DNA from: Didemnitutus sp041906465
GTDB lineage: Bacteria > Verrucomicrobiota > Verrucomicrobiia > Opitutales > Opitutaceae
Length of the DNA stretch: 64,000 bases
Assembly (NCBI GenBank): GCA_041906465.1
Contig: JAYRJE010000008.1
Span: 124,001-188,000, forward strand
Reading direction: 5' to 3'
The translations under genes were made by a program, and so were the position numbers. This document shows positions 16,409-24,236 of the stretch, one piece after another. The notes under the pieces were generated by a model. That model saw only the letters and a list, made by a program, of their open reading frames with translations. It ran no database searches and was not told the DNA's origin. The stretch's first letter is position 1, and each line of letters begins with the position of its first letter.

Positions 16409-17529
16409 ACCCGCGAAACATCGGCAATTTCTTCAAGAGTAAGTTCGGGTTGTTCATCGTGTTCGTCGTCGTGCTGTTTTCCGGTCTGGCGATTTACGGA
16501 CGCCAGCAATTGCAGGAACGCGAGGCGGCGAAGCTCGCCGCGCAGAGCACGAAGAAGGTCGAACTCGGTCAGGTGCGGGTGCCGTTGGATCAAGGCCTCG
16601 AAAGCGGGCTGCCACAGCAAGCGCGTCCGCAGGTAGTCGCCCAGGCAGGCGAGCCCACCACCGCCGGCGGTATTGTGCCCTTCCGTCCGGCTGCACCCGT
16701 GGCCACGGGCGCGGCGGGCCAGAAACCGCACACCGCGACGCCGGCCGCAGAGCCAAAACCGCGCAAGATTCGCTACGCCTCATTGCTTGCCTCGTATGAA
16801 GCGCCGCCGGTTCGGTCGGAGCGCGCGGTTCCGCCACCGCCAGAGAAGTTCATGCCGTTTGGCACGCTCTTGAAATGCAAACTCGTGAACACGATCGACA
16901 GCGCGAATCTGGAGACGCCAGTCATCGCGGTGCTGCTCGAAGACGTTTGGCAAAATGGCAAGAAGGTCATTCCGGCCAACACGCTCGTGCATGGCACGGC
17001 GCGCGCGGGTCGGCTGCGCGACCGCGTGAACGCATCCGGCACCTGGCGTTTCGTCTGGCAGGACGGCCGCGAGCTGGCGTTCAACGGCGTGGCATTGGAT
17101 CGCGAATACGAACACGACATTGACGGCTACGGAATCACCGATGGTTCGGGCGGCATCAAAGGCCGTCTGATGGCGACGGATGACTTGCAGGAATTGAAGG
17201 TGCTGGCGTCGGCCGCGCTCAGCGGTTTCGCGCGCGGCACGCAGGACCGGACGCAGACCGCCTTGGGGACGACCATCACCGGCTCGGTCTCCAACGGTGT
17301 GCGTGAAGGCGTGGGCGACGTGTTCGATCTCTACGCGAAGCGCACGCTGAAGGACATTGAGGAAAACGGCTACTTCGTCCGCGTGGCGGCCGGTAAGGAA
17401 TTCTACGTTTACGTTCTCGAGTCGGTCGATCCGCAGAAGGCGAGCGTGGCGGGGGTGAAATCCCCTCAGCCCGCGCCGCCTGAACCCGTGGCTCCTCGGC
17501 CAGCTCCTCAACACCCATCACAAGGATAA
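16405..17529 (+). CDS. VirB10/TrbI-like channel protein
   Basis: The 374-residue product has one N-terminal membrane helix (FGLFIVFVVVLFSGLAIYG, about 14-32), then a proline/alanine-rich linker to about residue 130. A C-terminal TrbI/VirB10 beta-barrel domain follows: FMPFGTLLKCKLVNTIDS, a VIPANTLVHG segment and a TALGTTITGSVSNGV helix region that would cross the outer membrane. This layout is diagnostic of VirB10. It should span both membranes and gate the channel. Confidence 0.85.
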   Translation: MNPRNIGNFFKSKFGLFIVFVVVLFSGLAIYGRQQLQEREAAKLAAQSTKKVELGQVRVPLDQGLESGLPQQARPQVVAQAGEPTTAGGIVPFRPAAPVATGAAGQKPHTATPAAEPKPRKIRYASLLASYEAPPVRSERAVPPPPEKFMPFGTLLKCKLVNTIDSANLETPVIAVLLEDVWQNGKKVIPANTLVHGTARAGRLRDRVNASGTWRFVWQDGRELAFNGVALDREYEHDIDGYGITDGSGGIKGRLMATDDLQELKVLASAALSGFARGTQDRTQTALGTTITGSVSNGVREGVGDVFDLYAKRTLKDIEENGYFVRVAAGKEFYVYVLESVDPQKASVAGVKSPQPAPPEPVAPRPAPQHPSQG

Positions 17530-17531
17530 CT

Positions 17532-18077
17532 ATGCGAACCCTCTGGTATATTCTCCCCGCGGTTCTCCTCGCCGGTTGCGCGACCAAGCAGCCCGTCGCG
17601 ATCCAGCCGCCACCGGTCGCGCCCGTGGCCGCCGTCGTTCCGACCAAAGCGGTCGAGACGCGTTACGATGTGCGCGGTTATCGCGAGGCGGCGAATCCCT
17701 CGATTCGCCATGAAGCGCACGCCGTCTATCGCCGCACCATCGTCCCGGCAAACGCCACGGAAGACATGGGGACTGTGCCGCGCACGGGCTATGCCCCGGC
17801 GAGCCATGCTCCGCTTTCCGGCGACGCCGAACTTGCGGCGGAACTCGCCACGCAAAAGGCCATCACGGGGGAGCTGCGTGCGATGCAGTCCTCGATGGCC
17901 GAAACCGAGCGTCGAATGCAGGCTCAGTATGCGCAACTGGTGCGCCAGAGCGCGGAAGCGGCGAAGCTCCGCGAGCAACTCGAAGCCGAGCGCGGCCGGC
18001 TCCGTTCCGGGGTGCCGCCTGCCGCGTCGGAACCGGTGGTGGCGAACGCCACGGCCGCCACGGAAGCGAAATGGTGA
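17532..18077 (+). CDS. Lipoprotein of the secretion operon
   Basis: The 181-residue product has a signal peptide with lipobox LLAGC (Cys near residue 16), a proline/valine-rich segment, and a coiled-coil C-terminal half (about 95-160, with EQLEAERGRL). It starts two bases after the VirB10 stop. It may act as a VirB7-like pilotin for the outer-membrane core; this is inferred from lipidation and neighbours only. Confidence 0.65.
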   Translation: MRTLWYILPAVLLAGCATKQPVAIQPPPVAPVAAVVPTKAVETRYDVRGYREAANPSIRHEAHAVYRRTIVPANATEDMGTVPRTGYAPASHAPLSGDAELAAELATQKAITGELRAMQSSMAETERRMQAQYAQLVRQSAEAAKLREQLEAERGRLRSGVPPAASEPVVANATAATEAKW

Positions 18078-18086
18078 GAGCGCGTC

Positions 18087-19001
18087 ATGAGTATCGCCGC
18101 CGAACACCTCGAAAAGCTCCGGACCTTGCCGGATCGCTTGAAGGCGATGCTCACGGGACAGGATACGGCCATCGATTTGGTCGCCGAGCGGCTGCAACAC
18201 GGTGAGCTTGGACTCACCGTGCCCGGCCGGCCGAAGGCGAGCTTCCTGTTTCTCGGCCCGACCGGCGTCGGCAAGACGGAGCTGACGCTGCGCTTCACGG
18301 AAGACCTGCTTGGCCCGGATCGTGTCGTCCGGCTCGACATGTCGGAATACCAGACGGCGGATCGCCTCGGGTTGTTGCTCGGGACCGCCGATGAGCCGGG
18401 TCGGATCGCGGAGGGGTTTGATACGTGCGCCGGCTGCGGCACGCTGCTCTTCGATGAAATCGAGAAGGCGCATCCGCGGGTCTTGGACGTGCTCCTTCAG
18501 TTACTCGATGCCGCCCGGCTGACGACGGGCCGCAACCGTGTGCTGGATTTCTCGGCCTGGTATGTGGTGCTTACGAGCAACATCGGCGCGCAACGCATCA
18601 TGACGCTCCGGAAGTCGAAGTATGAGACAATGGAGCGCCTTGTGCGGCAGGATGCGCAGCGGGAACTGCGGCCGGAAATCTTTGCGCGCATCACGCTGAC
18701 CGTGGTGTTCAACAAACTCGACTACGAGGCGCAGTGCGCCATCGCCGCCGGACTGGTGGAAAAGGAGTGTCGGACGTTGGCCGGGCTGGGCTATCGGGTT
18801 TCCTCGGAACCATCCGTGCAAGGAATTGTCGTTAGTCGCGGGTATCACGAGCGGCTTGGGGCCAGGCCGATGCGTGATGCCGCCGAGCTTCTGGTTCGGA
18901 ACGCGCTCGCTCGCGAGTTACTGCGCGGGGGCGACGGCTCAGGCCGTCTGCTGCCGCATTCGGATGGAATGAAACTGCACCTGAACCCTGCCGCCTCATA
19001 G
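18087..19001 (+). CDS. ClpB/ClpX-like AAA+ ATPase of the conjugation operon
   Basis: The 304-residue product is a single AAA+ module like the second ATPase domain of ClpA/ClpB. It has Walker A GPTGVGKT at 57-64, RLDMSEYQ at 82-89, Walker B LLFDEIEKAHP at 120-130, sensor 1 LTSNIG at 162-167, and a sensor-2 motif GARPMRDA near residue 265. There is no N-terminal Clp domain or first ATPase ring. The operon has no VirB11 gene. Remodelling of a transfer protein is a reasonable guess; its substrate cannot be read. Confidence 0.8.
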   Translation: MSIAAEHLEKLRTLPDRLKAMLTGQDTAIDLVAERLQHGELGLTVPGRPKASFLFLGPTGVGKTELTLRFTEDLLGPDRVVRLDMSEYQTADRLGLLLGTADEPGRIAEGFDTCAGCGTLLFDEIEKAHPRVLDVLLQLLDAARLTTGRNRVLDFSAWYVVLTSNIGAQRIMTLRKSKYETMERLVRQDAQRELRPEIFARITLTVVFNKLDYEAQCAIAAGLVEKECRTLAGLGYRVSSEPSVQGIVVSRGYHERLGARPMRDAAELLVRNALARELLRGGDGSGRLLPHSDGMKLHLNPAAS

Positions 19002-19003
19002 CC

Positions 19004-19732
19004 ATGCTGCCCAAAAACGCCGCGCCACGCATCGTGGTCCTGAAGGGCGATAGACTTTACGGGGATTTGATCAGCCGCCATATCAAGGATCTCTGGCGGA
19101 ACGCCGACGTGCAGGTGTTTCAGCTCGGGTTCGACGCGCTCGATTCGATTCAGGCGCGGGTGCCGGACCTGTTCATCACCGGCGTGAAAATCGACGACAT
19201 GGATGGATTGGAGCATTTGGAGCCGTTCATCGAAACGGCGTTGCCGATCCTCGTGCTCACGTCGCGCAAGGACGCCCGCACCTTTGATCTCCTGCGCAGC
19301 ATCCGCTACGATGGGCTTTACGATGGACACGCGGAGGGCATGGAGAACCTGCCGACCGCCTTACAGGAGGTGATGCAACGCCGGCTCTACGTGAGCACGA
19401 CGATGCTGCGGAATTTGAAACGGCCGAAGAACATCACGCTCGATGCCCTCACGGAGAAGGAGCAAATGGTGCTCTCGGTCATCGGGGACGGCTCAGACGA
19501 CCAACAGGCGGCGGAGCGGCTCGGGCTTTCACCTTACACGGTGAACACGCATCGGAAGGCGATCATGGCGAAGATGAAGCTGCATCACAAAGGTCAGCTC
19601 ATGCTGTATGCGCTTCAGCACGGGTATATCTGGGTGTCGCCTCAGCGAATTCAGTATCCCGGATTCCAGCGCCGTCTTCTGGCAACCGCTGCCGTGGCGA
19701 AAGTTCCGCCAACGGAGCGCGCCAGTGCGTGA
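19004..19732 (+). CDS. NarL/FixJ-type regulator with degenerate receiver domain
   Basis: The 242-residue product has a receiver-like domain (about 8-125) and a LuxR-type HTH domain (about 147-211, LTEKEQMVLSVIGDGSDDQQ onward). The usual phospho-accepting aspartate is replaced by glycine: PDLFITG ends at G60. The acidic pair (KGD) and the conserved lysine (YDG) are also missing, so it should not be controlled by phosphorylation. It is the last gene of the secretion operon, two bases after the AAA+ gene. It is the best candidate to bind the CTACC-N8-GGTAG sites, since NarL sites are TACC-type heptamers in inverted pairs. Confidence 0.82.
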   Translation: MLPKNAAPRIVVLKGDRLYGDLISRHIKDLWRNADVQVFQLGFDALDSIQARVPDLFITGVKIDDMDGLEHLEPFIETALPILVLTSRKDARTFDLLRSIRYDGLYDGHAEGMENLPTALQEVMQRRLYVSTTMLRNLKRPKNITLDALTEKEQMVLSVIGDGSDDQQAAERLGLSPYTVNTHRKAIMAKMKLHHKGQLMLYALQHGYIWVSPQRIQYPGFQRRLLATAAVAKVPPTERASA

Positions 19733-19830
19733 TAGGCTCTATGCTCAGAGGCGCCTTTTGCGCGGCGAAGCAAGGTCCGTAACGCCTGAAAATTTGTCGC
19801 TCGCAGCGACCACATTCACAGACCTCGCGT

Positions 19831-20313
19831 TTAGTTGCTAGCGTTCTCCTTCTTATAGATTATGGGCCGAAGTTTTTTCCCGCCCGTAAAACGACTATTT
19901 CGCTGCGTCGCGCTCCACGCTTGGATATTCGGGATCATCCCGCGCAATACGTGAGGCCTCCATCCCGGCAGCAGGTTTTCTCGGTCCCACATCCAAGTAA
20001 TCGTCAGAATTTCGGCTGGATTTACCTCTCGGATTACGGAACGCACCATCTCAATGAGTCGACGGACTCCCGGCGGGTGACCTTCTCTGCTCAAGGCTCC
20101 TGGATAACGTTCCAGAAAAGCCGGAGACGCATATGCCATGCTTTTTAGATGGAGCCGATGATTCGAAGCGTCGAATCGCCATGTGATATACGCCCAATAT
20201 TTGGCACATTTAAGAAATTCAGTGAGCGCTTCCTTATCCGAAAGATTCTGGCTCACGAGTTCGCGTTCTTCAAATTTATCGTCGCTCAATAGAAAGCGTA
20301 TGCGTGGTTTCAT
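19831..20313 (-). CDS. Unknown cargo protein
   Basis: The 160-residue product is soluble, with no signal peptide or membrane helix. It has an aromatic-rich middle (YWAYITWRFDASNHRLHL), an arginine-rich helix (VRRLIEMVRSVIREV) and a basic C terminus. Codon use is AT-richer than the flanking transfer genes, suggesting separate acquisition. It is convergent with the secretion operon. No family is recognised. Confidence 0.6.
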   Translation of the reverse strand: MKPRIRFLLSDDKFEERELVSQNLSDKEALTEFLKCAKYWAYITWRFDASNHRLHLKSMAYASPAFLERYPGALSREGHPPGVRRLIEMVRSVIREVNPAEILTITWMWDRENLLPGWRPHVLRGMIPNIQAWSATQRNSRFTGGKKLRPIIYKKENASN

Positions 20314-20440
20314 TCCGGGCGACTTTGTGCGATCTCAACGACTGCGATTGGCATTTGTTCCTGCCATCAAGCCGAATCACGCATAAGCAGCGTTCTGACA
20401 AGCTTGGTTTGGCATGGATAGAGGGACACACAGGCAAAAG

Positions 20441-20456
20441 AGGGGCCGAAGCCCCT
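20441..20456 (-). terminator. Terminator after the DUF6573 gene
   Basis: On the minus strand, AGGGGC-TTCG-GCCCCT is followed by CTTTTG, five bases downstream of the stop codon. It is a compact stable tetraloop hairpin. Confidence 0.7.
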
Positions 20457-20460
20457 TCGT

Positions 20461-20829
20461 TCAGTCCTCGTAAGGAAGCATGAGAGTGAGGACCGGGGCC
20501 GCGGTGTCGCCCGGGCCGATGTGCAGTTTCAGGGCGTGCGTCCGCCCGGCGATGATGACGCTGAACCGGACCTGCTCCGGGTCTGTCGCGCTGCGGATGG
20601 CGAGCTTGGCCATGGTGGAGATGTCGTGGCAGATGCCGGAGACATCCTGGCCGGGCTGTTGCAGCGCCTCCTCGATGATGGCCCACACCGCCGACGTGCA
20701 GGCGAAGGGGTATTTCCAGTGTTGGCGGATGGATTCGGCCTGGCTCAGGTCAACGAGGACGCCGTCCTCGATGGCTTGGGCGCGGGAGTAGGAATAGATC
20801 GTTTCCCCGAACGGATTTTCACAGGACAT
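20461..20829 (-). CDS. DUF6573-family protein
   Basis: The 122-residue product begins with an N-terminal signature I associate with DUF6573, a small family common on plasmids and ICEs (IYSYSRAQAIEDGVLVDL), followed by helices around PFACTSAVWAIIEEAL and MAKLAIR. Family members are found near conjugation and maintenance genes; their function is unknown to me. ATG 20829 is preferred over 20865 because the conserved region begins immediately after it. A terminator hairpin follows at 20441. Confidence 0.75.
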   Translation of the reverse strand: MSCENPFGETIYSYSRAQAIEDGVLVDLSQAESIRQHWKYPFACTSAVWAIIEEALQQPGQDVSGICHDISTMAKLAIRSATDPEQVRFSVIIAGRTHALKLHIGPGDTAAPVLTLMLPYED

Positions 20830-21299
20830 GGTTTCATGCCGTTCGGCCCGTGGGGCGTGCGTCACACCTCGTGACCTTATCGCCTACTGCCGATTGGCGA
20901 TTCTCGCCCCACACCCGAAAGTCAAAGCGGTGACGGAGCGCCGAGGCCGTGTCCTGCGTAGCAGGACCAACGAGGGGGAAGCGGAGTGATCCCGCGAGGT
21001 GGAGATCGCGCAGCGATACTACCTTGACCGGGTGTAAAATGGCGAAACCAGCGGCTGGCAGTCGCTAGAAGATTCGAGCGAAGCGAGCGTCGGTTCGGTG
21101 ATTGGGCGCGGCGCCGTAGGACACAAAAGGCGGCCGGAGCGGTGCTCGGTGAAATGCTCTAAACACGTTCGCGAATCCCCTACCATCCAAGTGGTGGGCG
21201 AACGAAGAAAATGAATCCTTGGCGGGATTTACGAAGCTTGATTCATGAATGTGCGACGGCTACATCCTTGTCCGGGCCAAAACTAAACCGAACTGAGGT
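20830..21299. other. 470-bp gap without a convincing gene; contains hairpins
   Basis: No frame here looks coding. It holds a perfect hairpin GTCCTGC-GTA-GCAGGAC (20951-20967) and a degenerate copy of the element's dyad, CTACC-N8-GGTGG (21180-21197), about 100 bp before the next gene. The region must contain the promoters for the DUF6573 gene and the gene at 21300. A structured RNA is possible but not demonstrable by eye. Confidence 0.4.
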
Positions 21300-22175
21300 A
21301 TGCCTGACAATGACTACCGTCCGGACGAGAAAAGCTACGAGCTTGCTCGAAATCTAGCCTCGGTCGCAGTTAAAGACGTTCGCGAATCTTCGCGAGATGA
21401 ACCCGGCGAAGCCGCATCACTCGAAACGCACGCTCGACAATTAGGCGTGGATGCTCCGTTGCGTGACGTGACCTTTGTGATGAATGAGTTCGCGTGGCAG
21501 TGGGAACTCGCGCACCAATTTGATGGCAAGATGCCTTGCGTCAGGATTGGCGATGGTGATGAGGACCAGCAAGTTCCTATGTCATTGCCATTCGACTGGC
21601 CATTTCCGCGGCCACTTCGTTCGTGGCGTCGGATTCGAAGGCACTTCCCGTTTCCACCAGAGTTCCTGTTTGGGGAGTATCGTGAATACCTCCGCAACTA
21701 TGGCGAAAGGGAAGGGATCAGCATGGAATCGTCTGAAAATGTATTAGAACGAGTTCAGATAGGGTTGGGGGATTTCTTGGCGTATCGAATCGCGGGCTTT
21801 CGAGATTGGATGACTTGGATGCTTGGCAGCGAAGGTGATGGAGAGGGAGGCATTGGAGAGCGAAAAGGTCTGAAACCACCAGGCAGAGGCGGAAGGCGGC
21901 GCGGCGGAAGACCGCCCCCGCCATCATCTTGGTCGCCCGGCGGTGGTGTCGGAGTAGAGATGTGGTGTAACACTCCCGGCCTCACCATTGAGGTTTCACA
22001 CGCTTACTTTATTCATTTCATGAATTTCGGGGCGCCGAGCTTCCCGGTGAAAAACACATTGCTCGCTGGACGCTACGTGTTCCAAGGCAAAGGCCCAATA
22101 TATCCTGCGGGCACGCCGCGTTCGCAGATATTTAGAATTCCGCCCGACTACAAAGCCGTAACAACTTACTTCTGA
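21300..22175 (+). CDS. Unknown two-domain cargo protein with Gly/Arg/Pro-rich linker
   Basis: The 291-residue product has an acidic N-terminal region (about 1-175) with aromatic/arginine runs (PFDWPFPRPLRSWRRIRRHF). A low-complexity linker rich in Gly, Arg and Pro spans about 180-215, and a beta-rich C-terminal domain (about 220-291) contains HAYFIHFMNFGAPSFP. No known motif is seen. DNA is AT-richer than the transfer genes. Its TGA overlaps the ATG of the following membrane-protein gene (TGATG), implying the two act together. Confidence 0.7.
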   Translation: MPDNDYRPDEKSYELARNLASVAVKDVRESSRDEPGEAASLETHARQLGVDAPLRDVTFVMNEFAWQWELAHQFDGKMPCVRIGDGDEDQQVPMSLPFDWPFPRPLRSWRRIRRHFPFPPEFLFGEYREYLRNYGEREGISMESSENVLERVQIGLGDFLAYRIAGFRDWMTWMLGSEGDGEGGIGERKGLKPPGRGGRRRGGRPPPPSSWSPGGGVGVEMWCNTPGLTIEVSHAYFIHFMNFGAPSFPVKNTLLAGRYVFQGKGPIYPAGTPRSQIFRIPPDYKAVTTYF

Positions 22176-22768
22176 TGATTCTCGCGGCCTCAGAATATGG
22201 AGTCTTTGCACCGCTCGTCGCAATCATTTCGACAATCATGGCTGCAGGCGGAGCCGTAGTTTTGTTGTGGGCTGGTCCGCTTGAGAAGTGGCGTCCGGCG
22301 GATGCAGACCTACCGGGCATGGCGAAAAGGATCATCTTCTTGGCTTGCTCCGTCGTGATGGTCCTTTTGGCAGTGGAGGCAAAGCCATCGAATCTCGACT
22401 GGATGAAAGGAACTGCGTGGTGGCTGCTTGGTTCGTGTATGGTAGTTGGGATAGCGTATTCGGCGTTTCGTTACGCACTGTATCACTCTAAGCTGAACCC
22501 GAATGGGAAGGGCAGAAAACCAATCCTTGGGGGCCTTTGGATGAAGGCCGCAGCCAAAGCTTCAATGAGGGAGAGCAATGTGACGGAGGTGGACGACCTT
22601 CTCGATGGTGCTCCTGGGCCGCAGGCGATTTGGTCAGCACCTTCGCGTTTTTTTGCCCGAGTTTTGATTCTCACTCTGTTTATCGGGTTTGTTGTTTCGG
22701 CCACAACCACGCTATTGGCAGCGGGGTTAATTACATACGTCAAGACGACGGGGAAATCACTCTTCTGA
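22175..22768 (+). CDS. Four-helix membrane protein paired with the preceding gene
   Basis: The 197-residue product has four predicted membrane segments (about 8-33, 49-66, 77-98 and 165-190), with a hydrophilic loop of about 60 residues before the last. It has no signal peptide or recognised domain. The start overlaps the upstream stop by one base. The soluble-plus-membrane pairing in an AT-rich cargo slot is like that of many two-gene defence or exclusion modules, but no motif supports a specific activity. Confidence 0.7.
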   Translation: MILAASEYGVFAPLVAIISTIMAAGGAVVLLWAGPLEKWRPADADLPGMAKRIIFLACSVVMVLLAVEAKPSNLDWMKGTAWWLLGSCMVVGIAYSAFRYALYHSKLNPNGKGRKPILGGLWMKAAAKASMRESNVTEVDDLLDGAPGPQAIWSAPSRFFARVLILTLFIGFVVSATTTLLAAGLITYVKTTGKSLF

Positions 22769-22900
22769 GCAATAGCGGTTCGCCGGCGGTGACGGTGCGG
22801 TAATTGCACCACTGTTGCGGAAACAGGATGGCTCTCCTTGATTGGCGGAAGTGGGCGTAGAAAAGGCGGCCGGGGTTACCGGCCGCCGTGGTGGCGAGGG

Positions 22901-23197
22901 TCACTCGCTCTGTTCGGACTTCAGTTCCGCGAGGCGGTCGAAGATGAACGTGTGGGCTTGGTCGGCCAGCTTGGCGACGAGCGGGAGGTCATCACGGCCG
23001 AAGCTGTCGGTGTCGTGATAGTTCTTGGCGTCGTCCACGTAGGTCCGGGCGAAGGTCACGTTGTAGAATTTCTTCTGATCGGTCTCGTTCTCCCACACGG
23101 CGGCTTTGATGCGGCCGAGGCGGAAGGTTTTCACCGGCAGCTTGGCGCTGGTGGTGGGCTTGGCAGACGAGGCGGGTTGAGCGGTCTTGGAGGGCAT
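22901..23197 (-). CDS. Conserved 98-residue protein typical of Planctomycetes/Verrucomicrobia elements
   Basis: The product has a Ser/Thr/Ala/Lys-rich N terminus, then a compact domain: FRLGRIKAAVWENET, FYNVTFARTYVDD, and DSFGRDDLPLVAKLADQAHT. I remember very similar small proteins from planctomycete and verrucomicrobial genomes, annotated only as hypothetical. The pattern of short strands followed by a helix could be nucleic-acid binding, but that is a guess. ATG 23197 is preceded by AAGGAAC at good distance; longer frames upstream are rejected. Confidence 0.75.
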   Translation of the reverse strand: MPSKTAQPASSAKPTTSAKLPVKTFRLGRIKAAVWENETDQKKFYNVTFARTYVDDAKNYHDTDSFGRDDLPLVAKLADQAHTFIFDRLAELKSEQSE

Positions 23198-23826
23198 ATA
23201 GTTCCTTTTTTGATTGTGAGGGAGCGGAGTTGCTCTCTCGCCCCAAGGCGGGGGTGCCGGCCGGGACGAGGGGGCGGTTGGGAGGATTCCTTTCAAGGGG
23301 GAACCAAACGTTCCCCGTCCGCGCAGCGGCGGGCCGGCCGGAGGGGCCGCCAGAGAGAGCGAAAACGATCCCGGAAAAAGGAACGTGCCGCCTTGGCGGC
23401 GTTGCCCGGAAGAACGCGGACCGCTCGCAGCCATGACCGCATGCAGCGCTGCCGGGGTGCTCCGTGCCGCCACCGGATGAAAGCGTGGGAGAGTGATGCC
23501 GGGGAAATTCCGCAACGGTCTGGCCCGGTCTTGGGCGACGGCATTTCACGACACTGCCGGCGGTGATGACCCACGCCGACGAGGACGAGCCACACGGTCA
23601 GCGCGACTCGCGGAGCTGAAGTCCGCAGTGCCTTCGCCTGACAGGCGGTCGGTTCCGGCCGCTTTGGGTCCGCAGGCGTTGCTCGGTTTGTCGGGAGTCG
23701 CATGACTCCACGGTGGTGGATCGGCGGGCTTCGCCCGATGCTCCGGGCCTACCGAATCCGGTGTAGGATTCGCCCCGCGATTTCGGCAGGGCCGCTCGAT
23801 TGAGGATGGCGCCGGGTGGCGCAGTG
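23198..23826. other. 630-bp gap without a convincing gene
   Basis: Several short frames exist on both strands, but all show the Arg/Pro/Gly bias of non-coding GC-rich DNA. The left end must hold the promoter of the 98-residue protein gene; T-rich sequence at 23205-23216 is next to it. Near the right end is dyad site D (23749-23766). Confidence 0.4.
23749..23766. promoter_or_regulatory. 18-bp dyad, candidate operator site D (edge operon)
   Basis: CTACC, GAATCCGG, TGTAG. It has one mismatch in the right arm relative to sites A-C. It shares GGGCCTACCGAAT with site C and lies 61 bp upstream of the next ATG. Confidence 0.45.
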
Positions 23827-24231
23827 ATGGATGCAGCGAAACCCAACTCATCCATGAAAACGAACCACACGACATCATCCATCACCGGTCCCGACGCGGC
23901 AGCGTCGGTGGTGCGGTATCAAATCTATCGGCAGAACCGCGCGGGGCTTTTCCGTCCTGGCCATCGAACTGATTCGGCGCCGGAGGCGGTCGAGGCGTTC
24001 CTGAATCAGGCGCCCGCCTTCGATGGCGGCGAGGTGCGCCTCTTCGATCACCGCGATCAGCGCATGGTCGCGTCGGTGGAGTGGAGGACTGAAAAGACCG
24101 ACTTTGGCTTTCCGGTGCATCACCGCGTGAACCGCTTTTACGATGCGATGATCGAACAGCTCGCGGCTGATGTCCTGGCGCGCGAGAGCCTCCGCGAATC
24201 CGTTCGGCATAGCCTGTTGGCTGGGGTTTGA
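23827..24231 (+). CDS. Unknown protein preceding the excisionase-like gene
   Basis: The product of about 134 residues has a conserved-looking core (VVRYQIYRQNRAGLF, AVEAFLNQAPAFDGGEVRLF) with alternating strands and helices and a helical C terminus. No family is recognised. The start is uncertain: ATG 23827 has GGGTGG about eight bases upstream, while ATG 23854 would give a shorter protein. The HTH gene follows after five bases, so the two form an operon at the element's edge, probably controlled from site D. Confidence 0.6.
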   Translation: MDAAKPNSSMKTNHTTSSITGPDAAASVVRYQIYRQNRAGLFRPGHRTDSAPEAVEAFLNQAPAFDGGEVRLFDHRDQRMVASVEWRTEKTDFGFPVHHRVNRFYDAMIEQLAADVLARESLRESVRHSLLAGV

Positions 24232-24236
24232 TCGCC

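Noticed and set aside
23493..23705. Plus-strand 70-codon frame in the 23.2-23.8 kb gap
   Set aside because: No ribosome binding site, Arg/Ala-rich shadow-like composition, and overlapping frames of equal quality on the other strand.
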